Assembly (NCBI GenBank): GCA_029817715.1
Contig: JARUPY010000533.1
Span: 4,546,001 to 4,610,000 of the forward strand
Direction: 5' to 3'
Origin: Melastoma dodecandrum
Lineage: Eukaryota; Streptophyta; Magnoliopsida; Myrtales; Melastomataceae
DNA: 64,000 nucleotides
Made by a program: the position numbers and the translations under genes. The notes under the pieces were generated by a model. That model did not search any database. It was not told where the DNA came from and was given only the letters and a program-made list of their open reading frames with translations. Each line of letters starts with the position of its first letter. Position 1 is the first letter of the stretch. Positions 14,115-28,100 of the stretch are shown one piece after another.

Positions 14115-14440
14115 GGCTTTTCCTACTTTCGTTTCATCTGCCTTGAAACTCTGCCCTGAAACTATGGCAGAGCATCCTCTGTCATCTGTATAAATTCTGA
14201 CAAACGGCTCGACTCAGTCTACCTTCCTCAGTTGAACTAAAATTCGAAATTACAAGTTTGCACCCGCAAATCTAATCTATGGCTCTATTCCAAAGGATAC
14301 ATCGTAATCAAGTCATTCTCTCTTCCATTTCTTGATGACTCCATGACGCCTGCCTCAGTTATCAGCACCGAGCGCTTCAATGATCATCTCTGAGACACAT
14401 GAAAGCGATCTTGGAAGGTGCTTGTGGAGCATGAGCACAA

Positions 14441-16590
14441 TTAGCCTGTGTTTGGGAGTCGGCTGAGAACCGAGTGCTCCGGCTTGTGTTCACACTCGTA
14501 GTCAAGATGTACGAATGCCCGTTCGACTTCTGGCAGCTTTTCAAGCTTTATCTGGAGGGTTTCCCCAATAGTATGGGCTTCTTTCAGGGGTATTTCCTCC
14601 GGTAGCTCGATGTCGACCTAGGCCAAGAGCGGAAACAACAGCAATATGCAGAGAGTTGTGTGGTTAATGTGCCCTTATCAATGATATGAATCAGCAACCG
14701 TCCAGTATAAACCATCTGGGCGACATAGAATTATTTTGATTTGGAAGCACTAAACTAGAAAATCCCCACTAAATGAACATGCTGAGAAATACTCACCTCC
14801 ACGAAATAAAGCACGCCGAAGGTGTAAGCACGGACGGTGTCGATGCGCTTGACATTAGGGTGCCTAATGACCAGGTAAGTCAATTTCTGAAGTACTTCAG
14901 GAGAAGCCGATTGTCCAACAAGAGAAACTGCACAAAGTTGTCAGGTCGGTTAACAGTATTGAGAACCAAAGGAGAAAAGGATAAGAATAGCTTTACTTTA
15001 GGATGCAGACGAGTACCGGCATTTTCCATTACTGTCCCTGACCAATTAGTGATGGTGTAAAGTGCCAGGACGATGGCACCGGCAGGGTCTATCCACCAAT
15101 AGTACTTATCTCCGAGAAGAGCTGCTGCTAGACCTACTACGTTCGTTATGACGTCGAAGTAGTGATCCTAAAAGATTATTAGCACCCCCCCCCCCCCCCA
15201 ATTTAAAGGATGAGCAAAATGAATTTCAGTAGAGGGCTCAAACAAGGGGGAGGGGGTGTTAAAACGAAAAGTATGCAGTACCTTTGCATAGGCACGAACA
15301 ATGTCATTGGGTGAGGATCTGCAGTAGAGCCAGAGACAGACTTTAACAACTGTCGCAGTTGACATGATCGTGCACAACCAAATTATTTGATATTCTGATA
15401 AATTTGTGGAACCTTCATCTTTGACCAGATCTTCTACTGCCTGAACTAGGATCTGGAAGCCTGAGCAAGCATAAAAGGCAAATACTTGTTATGCTCCAGC
15501 ACGCAGCTGCAACAAAAGATTTATCGGGAAATGGTTCCCGAAAGGACCAGTCTCAAAGTTCAGCCAGAATCCATCTTGAATGAATCATCAAATCTAGAGC
15601 AGAAATGCGCTGACATGGGCTATACGGAATGTTTCAGGGCAGCAGTAAGCTAAGTTTAAACCACCTCGGCCGCATTCACTAAATTCTACAACATCAACGA
15701 AGACCGAGATTGCCGATACAAATATAAATTCCACCACAAGCAAGGCCAGGGATACACAGAACGACTAGAGGAGACTCGAGGAGGAAAAGAGGATACCGAG
15801 AGTAGCCATCACGGCAGCGAAGATGATTATCCCAACAGGTTGGACCCTGAGTTTTCCAATGGGGTACTTGTAGACGTTAATGTTTTTCATGGAAAGATGA
15901 GTAAACCAGAGAATGCCGCCAGCCATTAGATCGAGCAGGGAATCCAGTGTAGACGCGGCGATAGCTATCGATCCGCTCTGTATCGTTGCGTATACCTGCC
16001 GGAGTGGGGAAACGAAACAACAGAAGTCAAATGCTTAAGCCTGAAAACTAAATCCACCGGCTGCAGATGGAGCTCGGTCGCAGAATTGCCTTGAAGGCGA
16101 GCAAGAAAATGTTGGCGAAGTTGGAGATCTTCATCGCCCATTCCTGCTGAGCCTGTTCATCCAGGTTCTCCTCGTCCAAGGTACCGGCGCTCATCAGGGT
16201 GTCGACCTCCTCGAACGACTTCAACGTGGCGAGCTGCTTCTCGTAGTACTCCTTCTCGCCTACATCCACAAAAACAAAAATCACAAGACTAAAAAACCTA
16301 ATGATCCTCTATCTCTGCCCTCCCCTTCCCTCCCTTCCCCTCCTTCACCATCATCAACAACTAGGATTTTTCTTACCGGTGGTGACGCCGGAGCTCTTGG
16401 AGAAATCAATGTCGTAAGGGTCGGACTCGGGATCCATGCCGGCCTTGACCTTGTCGGGAAGCTTGGAGATGAAATCGCGGCGGAGCGTGGTGACGGAGTT
16501 CTTCCTCCAAAGCCTGCCGCTCCTCCTGCCGCTCCCTCCTACGCCGCCTTTGGTAGGCAAGAGCGGCGATGTCGGCCCGGAATCCTCCAT
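14441..16590 (-). CDS. Metal tolerance protein, Mn-type cation diffusion facilitator (MTP9/10/11-like)
   Basis: Seven exons, 16590-16377, 16259-16090, 15995-15797, 15460-15282, 15167-15017, 14927-14797 and 14617-14441, join in phase to 406 residues. Mn-CDF signatures are present: DSLLD (146-150) and DHYFD (255-259), the two DxxxD sites that line the metal path. The acidic N-terminal EKEYYEKQ region and the C-terminal domain ending [15 protein letters not shown] also fit MTP9-11. These carriers move Mn2+ into Golgi or pre-vacuolar compartments in exchange for protons and give Mn tolerance. Intron 2 starts with GC (AAG|GCAATT) and ends with CAG. All other introns are GT-AG. The length fits the family (about 395-430 aa). 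MTP9, 10 and 11 cannot be separated here. Confidence 0.92.
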
Positions 16591-17658
16591 AAGAGCTCGC
16601 TCCCTCCCTCTGCAGCCACACACGCTCTCCCACACCCGAACTGTTTAGTACTGGACTTTAATGAGAAAAACACAAGGACGAGAGAGAGAGGGGGGGATCT
16701 CCTGTGGTGGCGTTCCCATTAACTTTACGGTGTGGGATTTTCCAAAAATAAAGAGGGGGACGTCGTGATTTTAATTTCCTTAAATGGTGGGTCGGGGGGG
16801 AATTAGTATTTGGAGTATGATTTTTCTTGGCTTTGTTGTCATTTGGGGGTTTACCATTTTTGGTTAAGGAACGGGTGAAGGGTTGGTTGTTGGTCTTGTT
16901 TTAATATTAAATTAATTTGGTTTTTGTGGGGGATGGGGAGGGAGGAGAATCTACAATTGCCAAAAATAAGAATAAACACAAAAAAAAGAGAGAGTTGGGT
17001 AGGGTGGGGGTGGAGATCGCATCTCCATGCACGACCCACGTCGCTTACGTTTTTGGGTGCATGTGGAATGACTGAGCTTTCTTACTTAATCTCCTATTAA
17101 AGAAAAAAAAAAACCCAACCTGTCTCCATTAATCATCTCGCTATTAGGATTGGGGGGACCATTCACTTTGGGCCCATATCAAAAGCCCAAACCCAAGCTA
17201 AAGCCCCATACCAGCGGGAAGGGTTTTTGAAAGCGAAACGTAAATGGGGCAAACGACGTCGTCAGCCACCCGAGGGGTAGGACAAAATTAGGGGAAAATT
17301 GAAAGAGACACAACGAGAGAAATTACCAGGTAATATAACACTGAGGACAATCAAGAGGGGTTGGCTTTGTATTTTTCATTGATTTTCCATGACTTTTTCC
17401 AACCCATTTTTTTTTTTAAATAAGAATTGGGAGTTGGGAGGTGGTCAAAGCACGACTTTAACGTGTTGGTCCTTCCCTCATCCTTCTTCTTCTTCTTCTT
17501 TCACGACCCCTTCAATTAATTTTCTCTCGCGCGCGCGCGTGTATATATATATATATATATGCTCCAGAATCACAAGAAGAAGAAGAATATTTAAAAAGTA
17601 ATCAAATTCATTCCGCCTTTGAGTTTTGTTATTTGGGTGGGGTGCTACTTTAAGAGCC
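16591..17658. other. Divergent promoter region between MTP-like and small membrane genes
   Basis: Contains GA-rich runs, a TGGGCC/AGCCCA cluster at about 17160-17215, (GC)n at 17528-17539 and (TA)n at 17541-17560. The TA run may act as the TATA region of the downstream plus-strand gene, about 100 nt before its ATG. No coding region supported. Confidence 0.45.
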
Positions 17659-17910
17659 ATGGAAATCGCGGGGATGGACGAACTCCTGGTGAAGTTGGTG
17701 ATGTTCGTGGTGGTGCAGGCCCTCGTCTACCTCATCCTCTCCAACTCCTCCACAGTCTTCGACAAGAACGTCAAGAGATCCCTCAGCTTCAAGCCCGTCC
17801 GCTCCATCAGCATACAGAGGATGCTGGCAGCCATCTCCGACCTCCCCGTCGGAGTCGATTCTCCCACCACCCCTGCAGCCGCCGTTGTTAGGCCCGTCTG
17901 GAAGGAATGA
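17659..17910 (+). CDS. Short single-span membrane protein, plant-specific, function unknown
   Basis: An intronless frame of 83 residues starts at the Met at 17659, chosen over the upstream in-frame Met at 17626 because the mature N-terminus MEIAGMDELLVKL leads directly into the membrane span. One hydrophobic helix (LVMFVVVQALVYLILS, about residues 12-28) is followed by a basic Ser-rich segment (KRSLSFKPVRSIS) and a Pro/Ala-rich tail. Similar short plant proteins with a membrane span and a basic RSLSF segment exist without assigned function. The basic Ser-rich part could be phosphorylated; that is inference. It is highly GC-rich compared with its flanks, as expected for a real exon. Confidence 0.65.
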   Translation: MEIAGMDELLVKLVMFVVVQALVYLILSNSSTVFDKNVKRSLSFKPVRSISIQRMLAAISDLPVGVDSPTTPAAAVVRPVWKE

Positions 17911-19135
17911 ATGAATTTCGGTGTACGGGAAAGTTTTTTGTTTTGTAAAATACTTCCTTTTGTTTGTAATAAGACATCGGGCAGGCATGTTAATATTATT
18001 AGCTTTGGCTTTTGTAAAAAAAAAAAAAAACAAGGTTTTCGGATTCTGGAAATTCACCTTCAATTTAGAATTTAGGAAAATGGAATTAAGCACGAGAAAA
18101 GTCAGATTTGGGGTGATCAAGTTTCTATCAAGCTAACCAGTCCGTTGTGCTAAAATAGACAACTACTCTAGAAAAAGCATCAAAATTATCACGAGTTCGA
18201 TCTACAAAAACTTAATCTTGTTAACACCAATTCATCCGTAAAAAATTGTGAACTTGGTTCAACCTCTTGTCCTATGTTTTTCGTAAACAAATTGATACGG
18301 GATAGGAATACATGACCAATACAGAAAAGAAAGGAAACGTCACCATGAAAGTTACGAACGGAAGATAGTGTTTAGGTGTGTGATTGGAAATGGGACAAAA
18401 ATGGAATAAATAAAGATAGATTGAGAACAACCTCCACGGATACAATAATCACCACCGTGATAAAAGACTCGAATAATTCGTTTGGTCATGGATATAGAGA
18501 CACCACCACGAATACTCAATCCGTACTTGGAATCCACCAAATGAAAAAAAAGTTTAAAAGGAACCAAATGAAGAAAAAGTTTGAAGGGAATTCACTCACT
18601 TCGAAGACACGAGCCTATTTATGGCTTTGAAAGTCTGGAATCAAAAGTTTATTTTAAATGAATGATATGAATGATAAATGCACTTTATGGCCGTGGGAAG
18701 AAAAGGAATTAATAACAACACTCAAGCAAAACTTAATACGTCAAGCTTGAGACTTGCTTTGACTGATCTGAAGTACGACTTAATCGATGACCGCTCTAGT
18801 CGATGGTCCTTCACGAACTCGATTCCCGTTTCGCAAAATATTTATGAAAGTAATTGGAGCTCCTCAAATGCCACCATGTCGATCCATACATAACCAAAAC
18901 CTCCAGAAACATGAGCATCTACTCATGTTCGAGGAGGGAAAATAAAAATGGAACCGTCTCACCCACTAATAACCAACATACAAAAACATGTTTAAGCGAT
19001 TTCATTAACTACAATGCAGGTCAGTTAATGAACGAACACTCGAGAACCGCAACCGAGACAAACCGATTGATTACCTACACACAAACAAGACCGCCCAAGT
19101 CTAAGGACGACCGAGGCAGACCTCAGCGAGTTCTT
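17911..19135. other. Spacer between short membrane gene and callose synthase 3' end
   Basis: Begins with the 3' flank of the 17.7-kb gene (A-run near 18017) and continues as AT-rich DNA without coding similarity. A plus-strand ORF at 18854-19405 overlaps the last callose synthase exon in antisense and is a shadow. Confidence 0.45.
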
Positions 19136-22100
19136 TCAGATGCCGGAGTTGGGGTTGTTCCCGGCAAGGATGAGGGAGATCTCCAGACCCCTGCTGAATG
19201 CCTGGTTGAACATGAGCCGGGTCTGGAATGTAGACACGAATGGGAACCAAGAGAAGAGTGCGATGGGTATGAAGATGAGCATTCCCATCCCCGCGTCGTA
19301 GAGTCGGCCGATAGAGCGGACAGACTTCCAGAGGCCCAGCCTCTTCATCATTGGCTTCCAGGCAGCCGCTATCTGCACAAAAAGGAAGGGCAATTAACAG
19401 AATAAAACGACATCTATGGACAAGGTGATAAAAAAAAACACTTCTACATTCGATTTATTGTTCACACAATTAGATACCACGTTGTTATCACAATAATATT
19501 ATCTGATCTGAAATCTTTATCTGGCATAGTAATTATACGAGGAAATGAACTCACAGATAGAATCCCCCATCCAGTCGGGATAAATGCCAATATACAAGCA
19601 AATATGTCGGGGACCGTTAGATTCGTGAATACAACGGCCGCCACTAAACCAGCTACAGCCATCAAGAATGATATGCCTTGAACGAAGCGCAACAGCAGCT
19701 GGAAGTTCACAGATACTTTCTGGCTGAAGGTGAAAACCTGATACAATAGGAACAAACAAAAGGGACGTCATTCTGAGCCATTTCATGTTTGACGATTCAC
19801 CATTCAAAGTCTTGCGTGACTAATCCGCACCTTAAACAGGAGTATAAGCACTGCAAATACTACCCAAGATAGTCCGTACACCTGTGAAAAATGTGCAGAA
19901 AATTACCGTTATATAAAATCGTATAATCATGAAGGCATCCGTATTCAATCCCGTGCTACTTAATGTAAAGCAGCATCCACATTGATTCCGGATTTCAGAT
20001 ACTCAGAAGTCTGATTCTCAGATAGGAGAACTTTTAAGTGAATCAACTTCGCAAATGCACCAATCACTAACAGAAATTGTGTTGGACCAGAAACACACTG
20101 AGAATAAAGATTTTTACCGTCAGTGACGTGTCATTTCCTTTTAGTTGCAGCTTGTACACAATACCGTACTGGAAGATGAAAAATCTCAAACTCAGCAGAG
20201 TCTCCATCACCCTTCCACCAAAGGTCCTAATATGGGACTACACCAAGAAGAGGAAAACACAAAATAAATATAAATAATGCTTTCTGTACTCGTACAGAAA
20301 AGAACAATTAACATTTTTTAATTCTATTTTTCCAATAGAAGAGAAGAAAAATCACTTCCAAGCGATGCAACACCAAGTTGCAAATAAAGCAGACCCTAGT
20401 GAGGGGGGGAGGGGGGGGTTAAGAAGTACCAGTTCCTCCTCCCACCAAGCCTCCCAACTTTCCGCCCCCTTAACTCCAATTCCACCTCTATAGAAAAGCC
20501 AATTTGTCCAGTCCCTGAAGTCTTCAACCGTCCTGAGAAAGAAAACAGGGTAAATCCCAGTTTAGCAGCAGCCTCCTCTTAAATGTCCTTTACTGATTTA
20601 GCATTGTGGCATGGAGGATTCCAGTAGCGTTATCAAATGTGCACATACGGACGGCCAATGCCATCTAAGACAGGAAATAAAACTCACTTCTGCCATTCAA
20701 ATCCAGATGGATTAAACAGATATGGGGCAAACAGCCAAGAAAGGGCCATAAACCAACTGCTAATTGAGAGAAGAATGTAGCCAATAGCACCTCCTGTGTT
20801 ATAACCATATGCAAGATATACCACCAGCAAGAGAACAACTTCCAATCTGTGAAGAGGAAAAAGAAGCTCTATTACAACCTGCATTTATATGCGTGCATAC
20901 TTGCATGCATGCTTGCATATGTGCATTGTATTGTGTTTATCTGTGGACATGTGTGAGAGAGAGTACCCTTTAACAAAATGGCTGCGAGAATAGAGCCTAT
21001 AGTTCTCAGAAAATTTAATGTGTCTAACCACAAAACCTCTACCAGTGGCTTGATACTGCAGAAAAGATTAACAAATACGAACAGCATTCAGGCCATCATA
21101 GAGATCCGAAAACGAGGAAAAGTAGATTCTAGAATAGATTAAAAAGGAGAATAGAATGGAGGAGAGACCCCAGCACCGCCATGAAGTATGGTGCGACCAA
21201 AGTAATGAGTCCTTGTTCCCAGCGAGAATGTGAAGAAAACAGAACAAAGCTGAAATTGCATGGTTATGAAACTGACGACAGCCTACAAAACTCGAAATAA
21301 AAAATTGGTATAAATCTTCACATACAGTTTCATTGCTAAAAATATTGAATAACAGACGGACCATATATAGAAGCAATACCAGAGTTTTAAGAGAATATCA
21401 TTTTAATATTAACAAATGCCCAGATCATTGAAGATACAGTGCAGAAAGCAGACATCCTTAAATAAATAGCCAATGCCCCCAATCATCAAGCACACTTCAC
21501 AGGAATCTGAGCTTGGATTAGGCAGCAACTCTACAACAGTTCCATGCCAAGTAGCCCTAAATCTGTCAGGGTATCAAGCATGTCCTGCTCCATTTATGTC
21601 ATTAACCTTTAATGTTTAGCCTTTGCCTATAAGTTCAAGGTATAGAAGAACTTCTCAAGGTATACTATGAATTGAAAATGAAATACCATCAGACAGCTAC
21701 CCAACCTTGCCATGAAGTTACAGATACCTGATTACCATTGTTCTTATTAATTGAGCGGTAACAACTTGGTAACACAGATGATATAAGTAACCCCAAATGA
21801 GAATATAAATCACATTTATGGCAACAAAACCATACAACCAGAACTGTAAGCTGAAAAAGTCGTGATTTTTACCCTCAGAAAACCCTGCTCCAGAATGAAA
21901 CACAAAATCATGGGCACAGCTGTGAAGATGCCAATTTGGAGGAGAAATTGTGTATTTAAAGCAGAAGTCAGGGCAGTGTTATCTGTTATACCAGCTCTAT
22001 CTTGTAACTGCGCACCGATACCAGAAAGAGCCTGCAAAGAATTCAAATCATCACACTTAAACTTGGGACCATAAATACTTGGAAATTCACCATATGCTAT

Positions 22101-25100
22101 CACATATGGAAAAAAGAAAATATAGTAACTGATTAACAACAAATAGCAATATCTTACATGAGTGCACAACAACATCCAAAGATAGTGGCATCCAAAGACA
22201 AGGTTGCAGACAAGATGGCCAAGGAAGCACTCAACCGGGAGGAGATTCCTACCACTTTTGTATTTTCCCCGGACTTTATTTTGGACACTCTACATGGGGA
22301 CATCCCATGTGCTAGGACTTCCGTAACCTAAACCCAAATGTCTATCCTAATGTTACCTAAAAGATAGTGGCATGCATCGATAACACCTTCAGCCCAGCAG
22401 CTGTCCAAAGACCTCCAATAATTTAATTCACTGGATGAAGACACTCTTCCTTCTAGATGATATCACTATCTGAAAATCACAGTTCTACATTTTTGAGTCC
22501 TTAAACTATTCCAATGAAACAACTAAGGAAAATCTTCATCAATTTCCTAGGGGCATTTGCTATGATGCAAACAATAGTGCCATAATCTCACCGAAACATC
22601 TGGAAACATGGTATTCATTTAGGGAAGACCTTAAGTAGCACATTTAGACCCCTCAAGTTCAACCGGAACACTTGCAACAAAAAAAGTTCTGTTGGAACAA
22701 AGTTATCGCATTCATGTTTCAATTATACGTTCAAACTTTATGGAAAACTCAGCAAGACATTTCTAGGATACTGACAGGGAAAAGACTCCAGTTTCTAACA
22801 AATTCCACTAAAGCATCAGGACCTCACATAATGCTAGAAGCACAACAAAAAGGAAAATGGATGTAACAGAAGCAAATTTTTCTTAGCAACAACATATAGA
22901 CAATCTCACCAAATACATCTTCCCATAAAGAAAAATGTAGACAGTCAGCACTGTCAGCTGCAATAAGGAAAAGAATAGAGTCAGATCTTCGATTAACTGA
23001 CTTTTGCTGTCATTAAGCACCGTAAGTTATTTGGCAGCTCCCGGGAATGATGATCTTCCACATCAACCAAGAAGGATACCGATAAGTAGAAACATGGGTG
23101 GAGAAGGAACCAAAGTTTTAACCCTCATCAAATGTTCCGTTTAAATAATTTCAAAGGCTTGATGATGTGCAAATGTGCAACGAACTTTCCCACAGCTGAC
23201 CAACAATAATTCCAACAGAGAATGCTGGAACTCTGGCTTATCACTTCTATCCTAAGTATATCGGAAATGAATACAAATTGTTGAGGTTAAGGCAGTAAGA
23301 CGTACCATGGTGCAAAAGTAATATCCAACTGTGGTAAAGTAAAAGGACATCATTCGAAAGAAGTCAAAGAGCCGTCCTAATCTGTACACATCACGACTCA
23401 GAACTTGTTCCCCATTACCACCAGCAACTTTTCCTTCAAATAATGCGATTTGATTAAGTCCAACATCTCGTCCTTTTCCAACCTGTCAGTCAGATTACAT
23501 ATTAGGAGAACCAGTAGGAAATAGAATGATAATAAAGTACCAGTGTGTTGCATATTACAAATATGAGATTCTTACTTGAATATACTCATGATGAGTTATA
23601 TTTCCTTGGCGTAATGTTGAGTTGAAACCTGATTTAGTATAAAAATACATGTCTTCAGTAAGATAACACAATCGATAAAGCTATTGGTTCTTACAAGGGC
23701 TACAACTAATCATGCTAAATTTGTAGTTCAAGATTAAAGATCCTGTCACTTTTCCGAGGAATGTCGTCCTGACTATTAACTTTCAAAGTGCTTATTTATA
23801 TCCTCTTCAAAGCATTGGAAAATTCCTCTTTGATTGAAGATGACAGAAATTCACTGAAAGTAATCAATATATAATAACGTCAACTCAAAATTACCATATT
23901 AAAGATGAAAAAGGGAGGATGCACATAGCTCTTGCCATAAATTAAAACAGCATGCGTGGGACTAAGCAAACTCATTCTGGTCTTAAAGCATTTATATGAC
24001 TAAGCAGTGACATTTTAAATACATCGCATCTGTCATGCTGAATAAGTTAGGTTAAGCTGTAGTGTCTAAAGATATACCAAGCAAAACATCACATTAACTT
24101 TTACTTGAAAGAAATACATCATACCTGAATAGATATCTTCACTAATGTTAATAACACGAGAAGCCTTGCTGATACCACCTCGAGTTATATGAAACACTCT
24201 ATCGAAGACATCAGGATGACCATAATGCATACGAACCCTGAAAACAAAAAGCATATATTTGACAGGTTCCAAGTAATTGGTACATGTAAGGACATTTTAA
24301 TTATGTGATAATACTCACTTCAGCGGATTAGCAAGAACACGCTGCCCCATAGTCACAAAGCTTGATTCCTGATTCGACATGAATGAAGCTAACGAGGACA
24401 CACTGTTTATCCATGGACACAATAGACCGAAAGTATTGTCAGCAGCTTTTCCATATTTACTACATAGCCTTTGTTCGAATGCATACAGTAAACAGACTAA
24501 CTACCTTCCAGTAAAAACATGTTCTCTGACACCAAGGATTGTCGGAGGACGAATACCATGCTTATGGTGGAACTCTTCTAGAAGGTTTCTCATTTTCAAT
24601 GCCTCTTCAAAATAGTTGTCCTACAAGATTCACAGAATTCTTAAATACACACACACACACATGTATGTTTTAAGCAACAGGTTCCATATGCTGGTTATTA
24701 TATCCATGACCTCATCCACAAATCGACTTTTGCAACAAAACCAGTATGAATTATGCTTGTTTCGTTAGCTGCTTAACCTCATGATCCAAACACAACCAGA
24801 AGACTAAGGGGCTATAGAGATCAAGCACACCTGATTCATGTCAATCGTTTGAACAGCATTCCCACGAGTAAATATAACGGCGTGGTTTTGATTCTCAGGC
24901 TTTCCCTCGCCCAATTTAGGATTTCCAGGCAATTTAATAGAGTATATCTCCTGGAAAAGAAATCATCAGCAGGCAACTTTAGGATACCACATCACGTACA
25001 AGCTGTATTCACCCGAAAGTGGCACAAATTGAATTAGGAAAAGGGTTCTGAAATAAAATATGGAATGAATATAAACTAACCACATCCTTCCCATTGATGT

Positions 25101-28100
25101 CAGCCTTCACAAGTTTCGAATAGAAGTCTTTGTGAACCTTCCCATCCTTCAACGTCTCAACCTCATCAATGAAGGCAACACGCAGGGCTTCATTCCTGCA
25201 GAATCAATTTAAGATAATTACAAAAAAAGGTGTTGACCTAAATATTAAATTGATTTACATGTCCAAACAATAATATTTCTTAGATGAAACTAAACAGAAT
25301 ACATGTAAATATCAAAATGGTATTACTTCTGCATTAAGAGTGCAATATCCGTGGCCTCAGGCTTCTGCTCCTCCTTCTGTTTTCCATATATCTGACATGT
25401 CACTACATAAGTAAACTTCAGATCCGCTTGAGCCCGGGCTTCAGGAGAAAATTCAAAACCTTGAGTGTCAGCAGCATCACTGCTAGGAATTGCAGCTTCA
25501 ATGTCTGGGATTGCAGAACGAAAATAAAATTGACTACAAATTCTGACGCAGAAGAAATTCAAAGTTGAAAACATCAGCAAAACAGTAGAATAAATGAACC
25601 TCCAGAACTAATTCTCTCCAAGTAGCTCTGTAGCATTAGGGCCTTTCTATAGTACATCATTCCACGAACTGCAAGTTCCAGCACAGAAATAGTTAATCAA
25701 ACAGTACATATATATGCAACCTTACCCTTGTAACTAATTGCATGGTTGTTTTCCAAGCCTCAAAAGATAAAACAGCTACAAGGCAAAACAATTTTCGCAC
25801 AAAAAGTGAAGAATGATAAGACAATTTCACATTTCTCTAACTGGTTGAAGAATTAATTTTAACAGTATCAAATCGTGATAGAGGCAACAATTAAGAAACT
25901 ATGAATAACAATTATAATAAGGTCCACGCTCCCATAATCCAAACAAAACAGCTCAACCACATAAGGAAGAAGAATGCTGTGAAGATCAGCACAATAGTTC
26001 CTGGTATAAATGGCAACCATGTGGTCAAGATTGAAGGGATACCAGTTCTTGCTAATGTTTGCCCACGGTACGAGGCCCAAAAACGAAGTTCACGGATATC
26101 ATTCTCACTCTCAGCAAAATCTGATTCCACAGCATTTTCATCTCTCCCTATCCGTGTAAGGAAATTCTTCCACTCATCTGGCAAATTTGTTTGTACAGTA
26201 ATCAAATTACAGTTTGCTGTTAAGATTCCCAAATGAATAGAAGGGCAAGAATGCGGTCAATGATGAATGAATTTAAATATAATCCAAATTGACAACTTTT
26301 ATGCCTTAAATCCAACAGGTATGACATCCACACAGCTGCAGGAGGCACAACCTCTCAAAAGATTCACTAAATCTCAGTGCACAAAAGGCAGGCTGTTTTT
26401 TTCATAACAATTAATTGAAAAAAAAAGAGAAATATCCTGTAAACAGGTTACAAACGAACTAATTGATTCATAGCATCAGAAAATTCCACATAATTTGTAC
26501 TTGATAAATAGAAATTGCCTTGAATGAATGATCCATTTAAATAAAATATTTAATTGTTGAAATCTCCAAAAATAAAAGACAGCTGATCCAACACAATTTA
26601 TTCATAGACAACTTACAATCCAATTTTTCTTTTTTTTTGGTAATTAAAGAGGGTGGCATTAGAAATAGGCATTTGGGGTTAGGTTACAGGAGACGCAGCG
26701 TATGGGATATCCTCATGTAGAGTGCCCAAAATGAAACTACAGCGTTGCTTGATCAAAATCGCATATGAAAACGTTAAAAGAAAGACAATTGACTACCTGG
26801 AAATATCTTTTGGAGATAAAACAAAATGGAGATGCCATCCTCATTTTTCTTCTGGAGTTCAGATAGACTATAAAGAACTACCTCAGAATAATATGGGGTA
26901 AAAACACTGCAAACAAATCAGAGAAGAATCACCATCATCAACATTGCAGTACCAATTCAATGTATTAGAAAGTGTGTCATATCGAGTGATTGCCTGAAGG
27001 ACATCATTTCACGGACTGGTTTAGCTCGAGGCATTCGCATGAATAGAGAATTAGTGAAGAATTCCAGCCTCCGCCTAGCCTCAAGATTTTTCGGAATATT
27101 TGAAGCAGAATCTTTGATTGTTAGCAATGAATACAGCCTCTTGACTTGAAGTTTCTGAGATATTTTCAAATCCAGAAGTTACATGTCAGATCGACAGCAT
27201 AACATATGCAGATGCCAGTATAAACAACAACATATTACCAGCTCTGGATCCGTTGGCCACTTCAAGTTCGAAAATAAACGTCCTTCAGTCCTGGCTTTAG
27301 ATAACAAATTCCATGTATCAAAATTTTCCCTGCATATAATAGAAAACAAACTTAAAGAAGCCCAATAGGTTTCCAATTATTATCTAATAAACGTATCCGA
27401 AAGCAAAATAACCTCAGATTAATGGAGAGAACATCACAACGCAAAACATCATAGAGATCCAGAACTGCCTTTATAGCTCCTTTCTGTAAATCTGGTGTTT
27501 CAGCCTCTTTCTGCAGAGATCAGTCATGTTAAGAAAGAAAGAACAATATACCACAATCAATTGTAACTCCGCAGCAAATACAATAATCCACATAAAAAGA
27601 GGCAGCTAACTATAATAACAATTACATCTCCTGGGAGGACGGAGATGATTTGAAAGTAATGTAATCTTAGGACTGTAATAGAATCACTATTTGATGATTC
27701 ACGTGCACATGTTTCCCATTTTGAATGGACCTTTGCTGAACAAACCGGGCTAAACAAAATTTCCTTGCGCAGTAGCTATCAAGTTCCCTACATCACTCAT
27801 ACAAATTTCTGGGTCACCCATAAGAAGTAATCATGAGCTAGCTGAACTTTCATTCATACAAATTTGAGACAGTAATGTTCAACTCGGAATTTCAAACATC
27901 TTTGGTAAAAGACATTCTAAAGAGAATTGAATTGAGCAAAGGACAAAAGGCATGCTAAGCAAAACGAACTAGAAACAAAAACACTTTAACATGAGGATGC
28001 GCATACACCAAAGTACAACTAAGAAGGCATGCAGCCAACAATATGCTCGTGAGAAGAAGTGAAAAAAAAAATACACAAACCAGAACTCCCATCACGGCAG

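Noticed and set aside
13885..14193. Plus-strand ORF of 102 codons
   Set aside because: The opposite strand carries the PPR signature; the plus frame has no domain.
18854..19405. 183-codon plus ORF
   Set aside because: Antisense shadow over the last callose synthase exon and its 3' flank; low-complexity, no domain.
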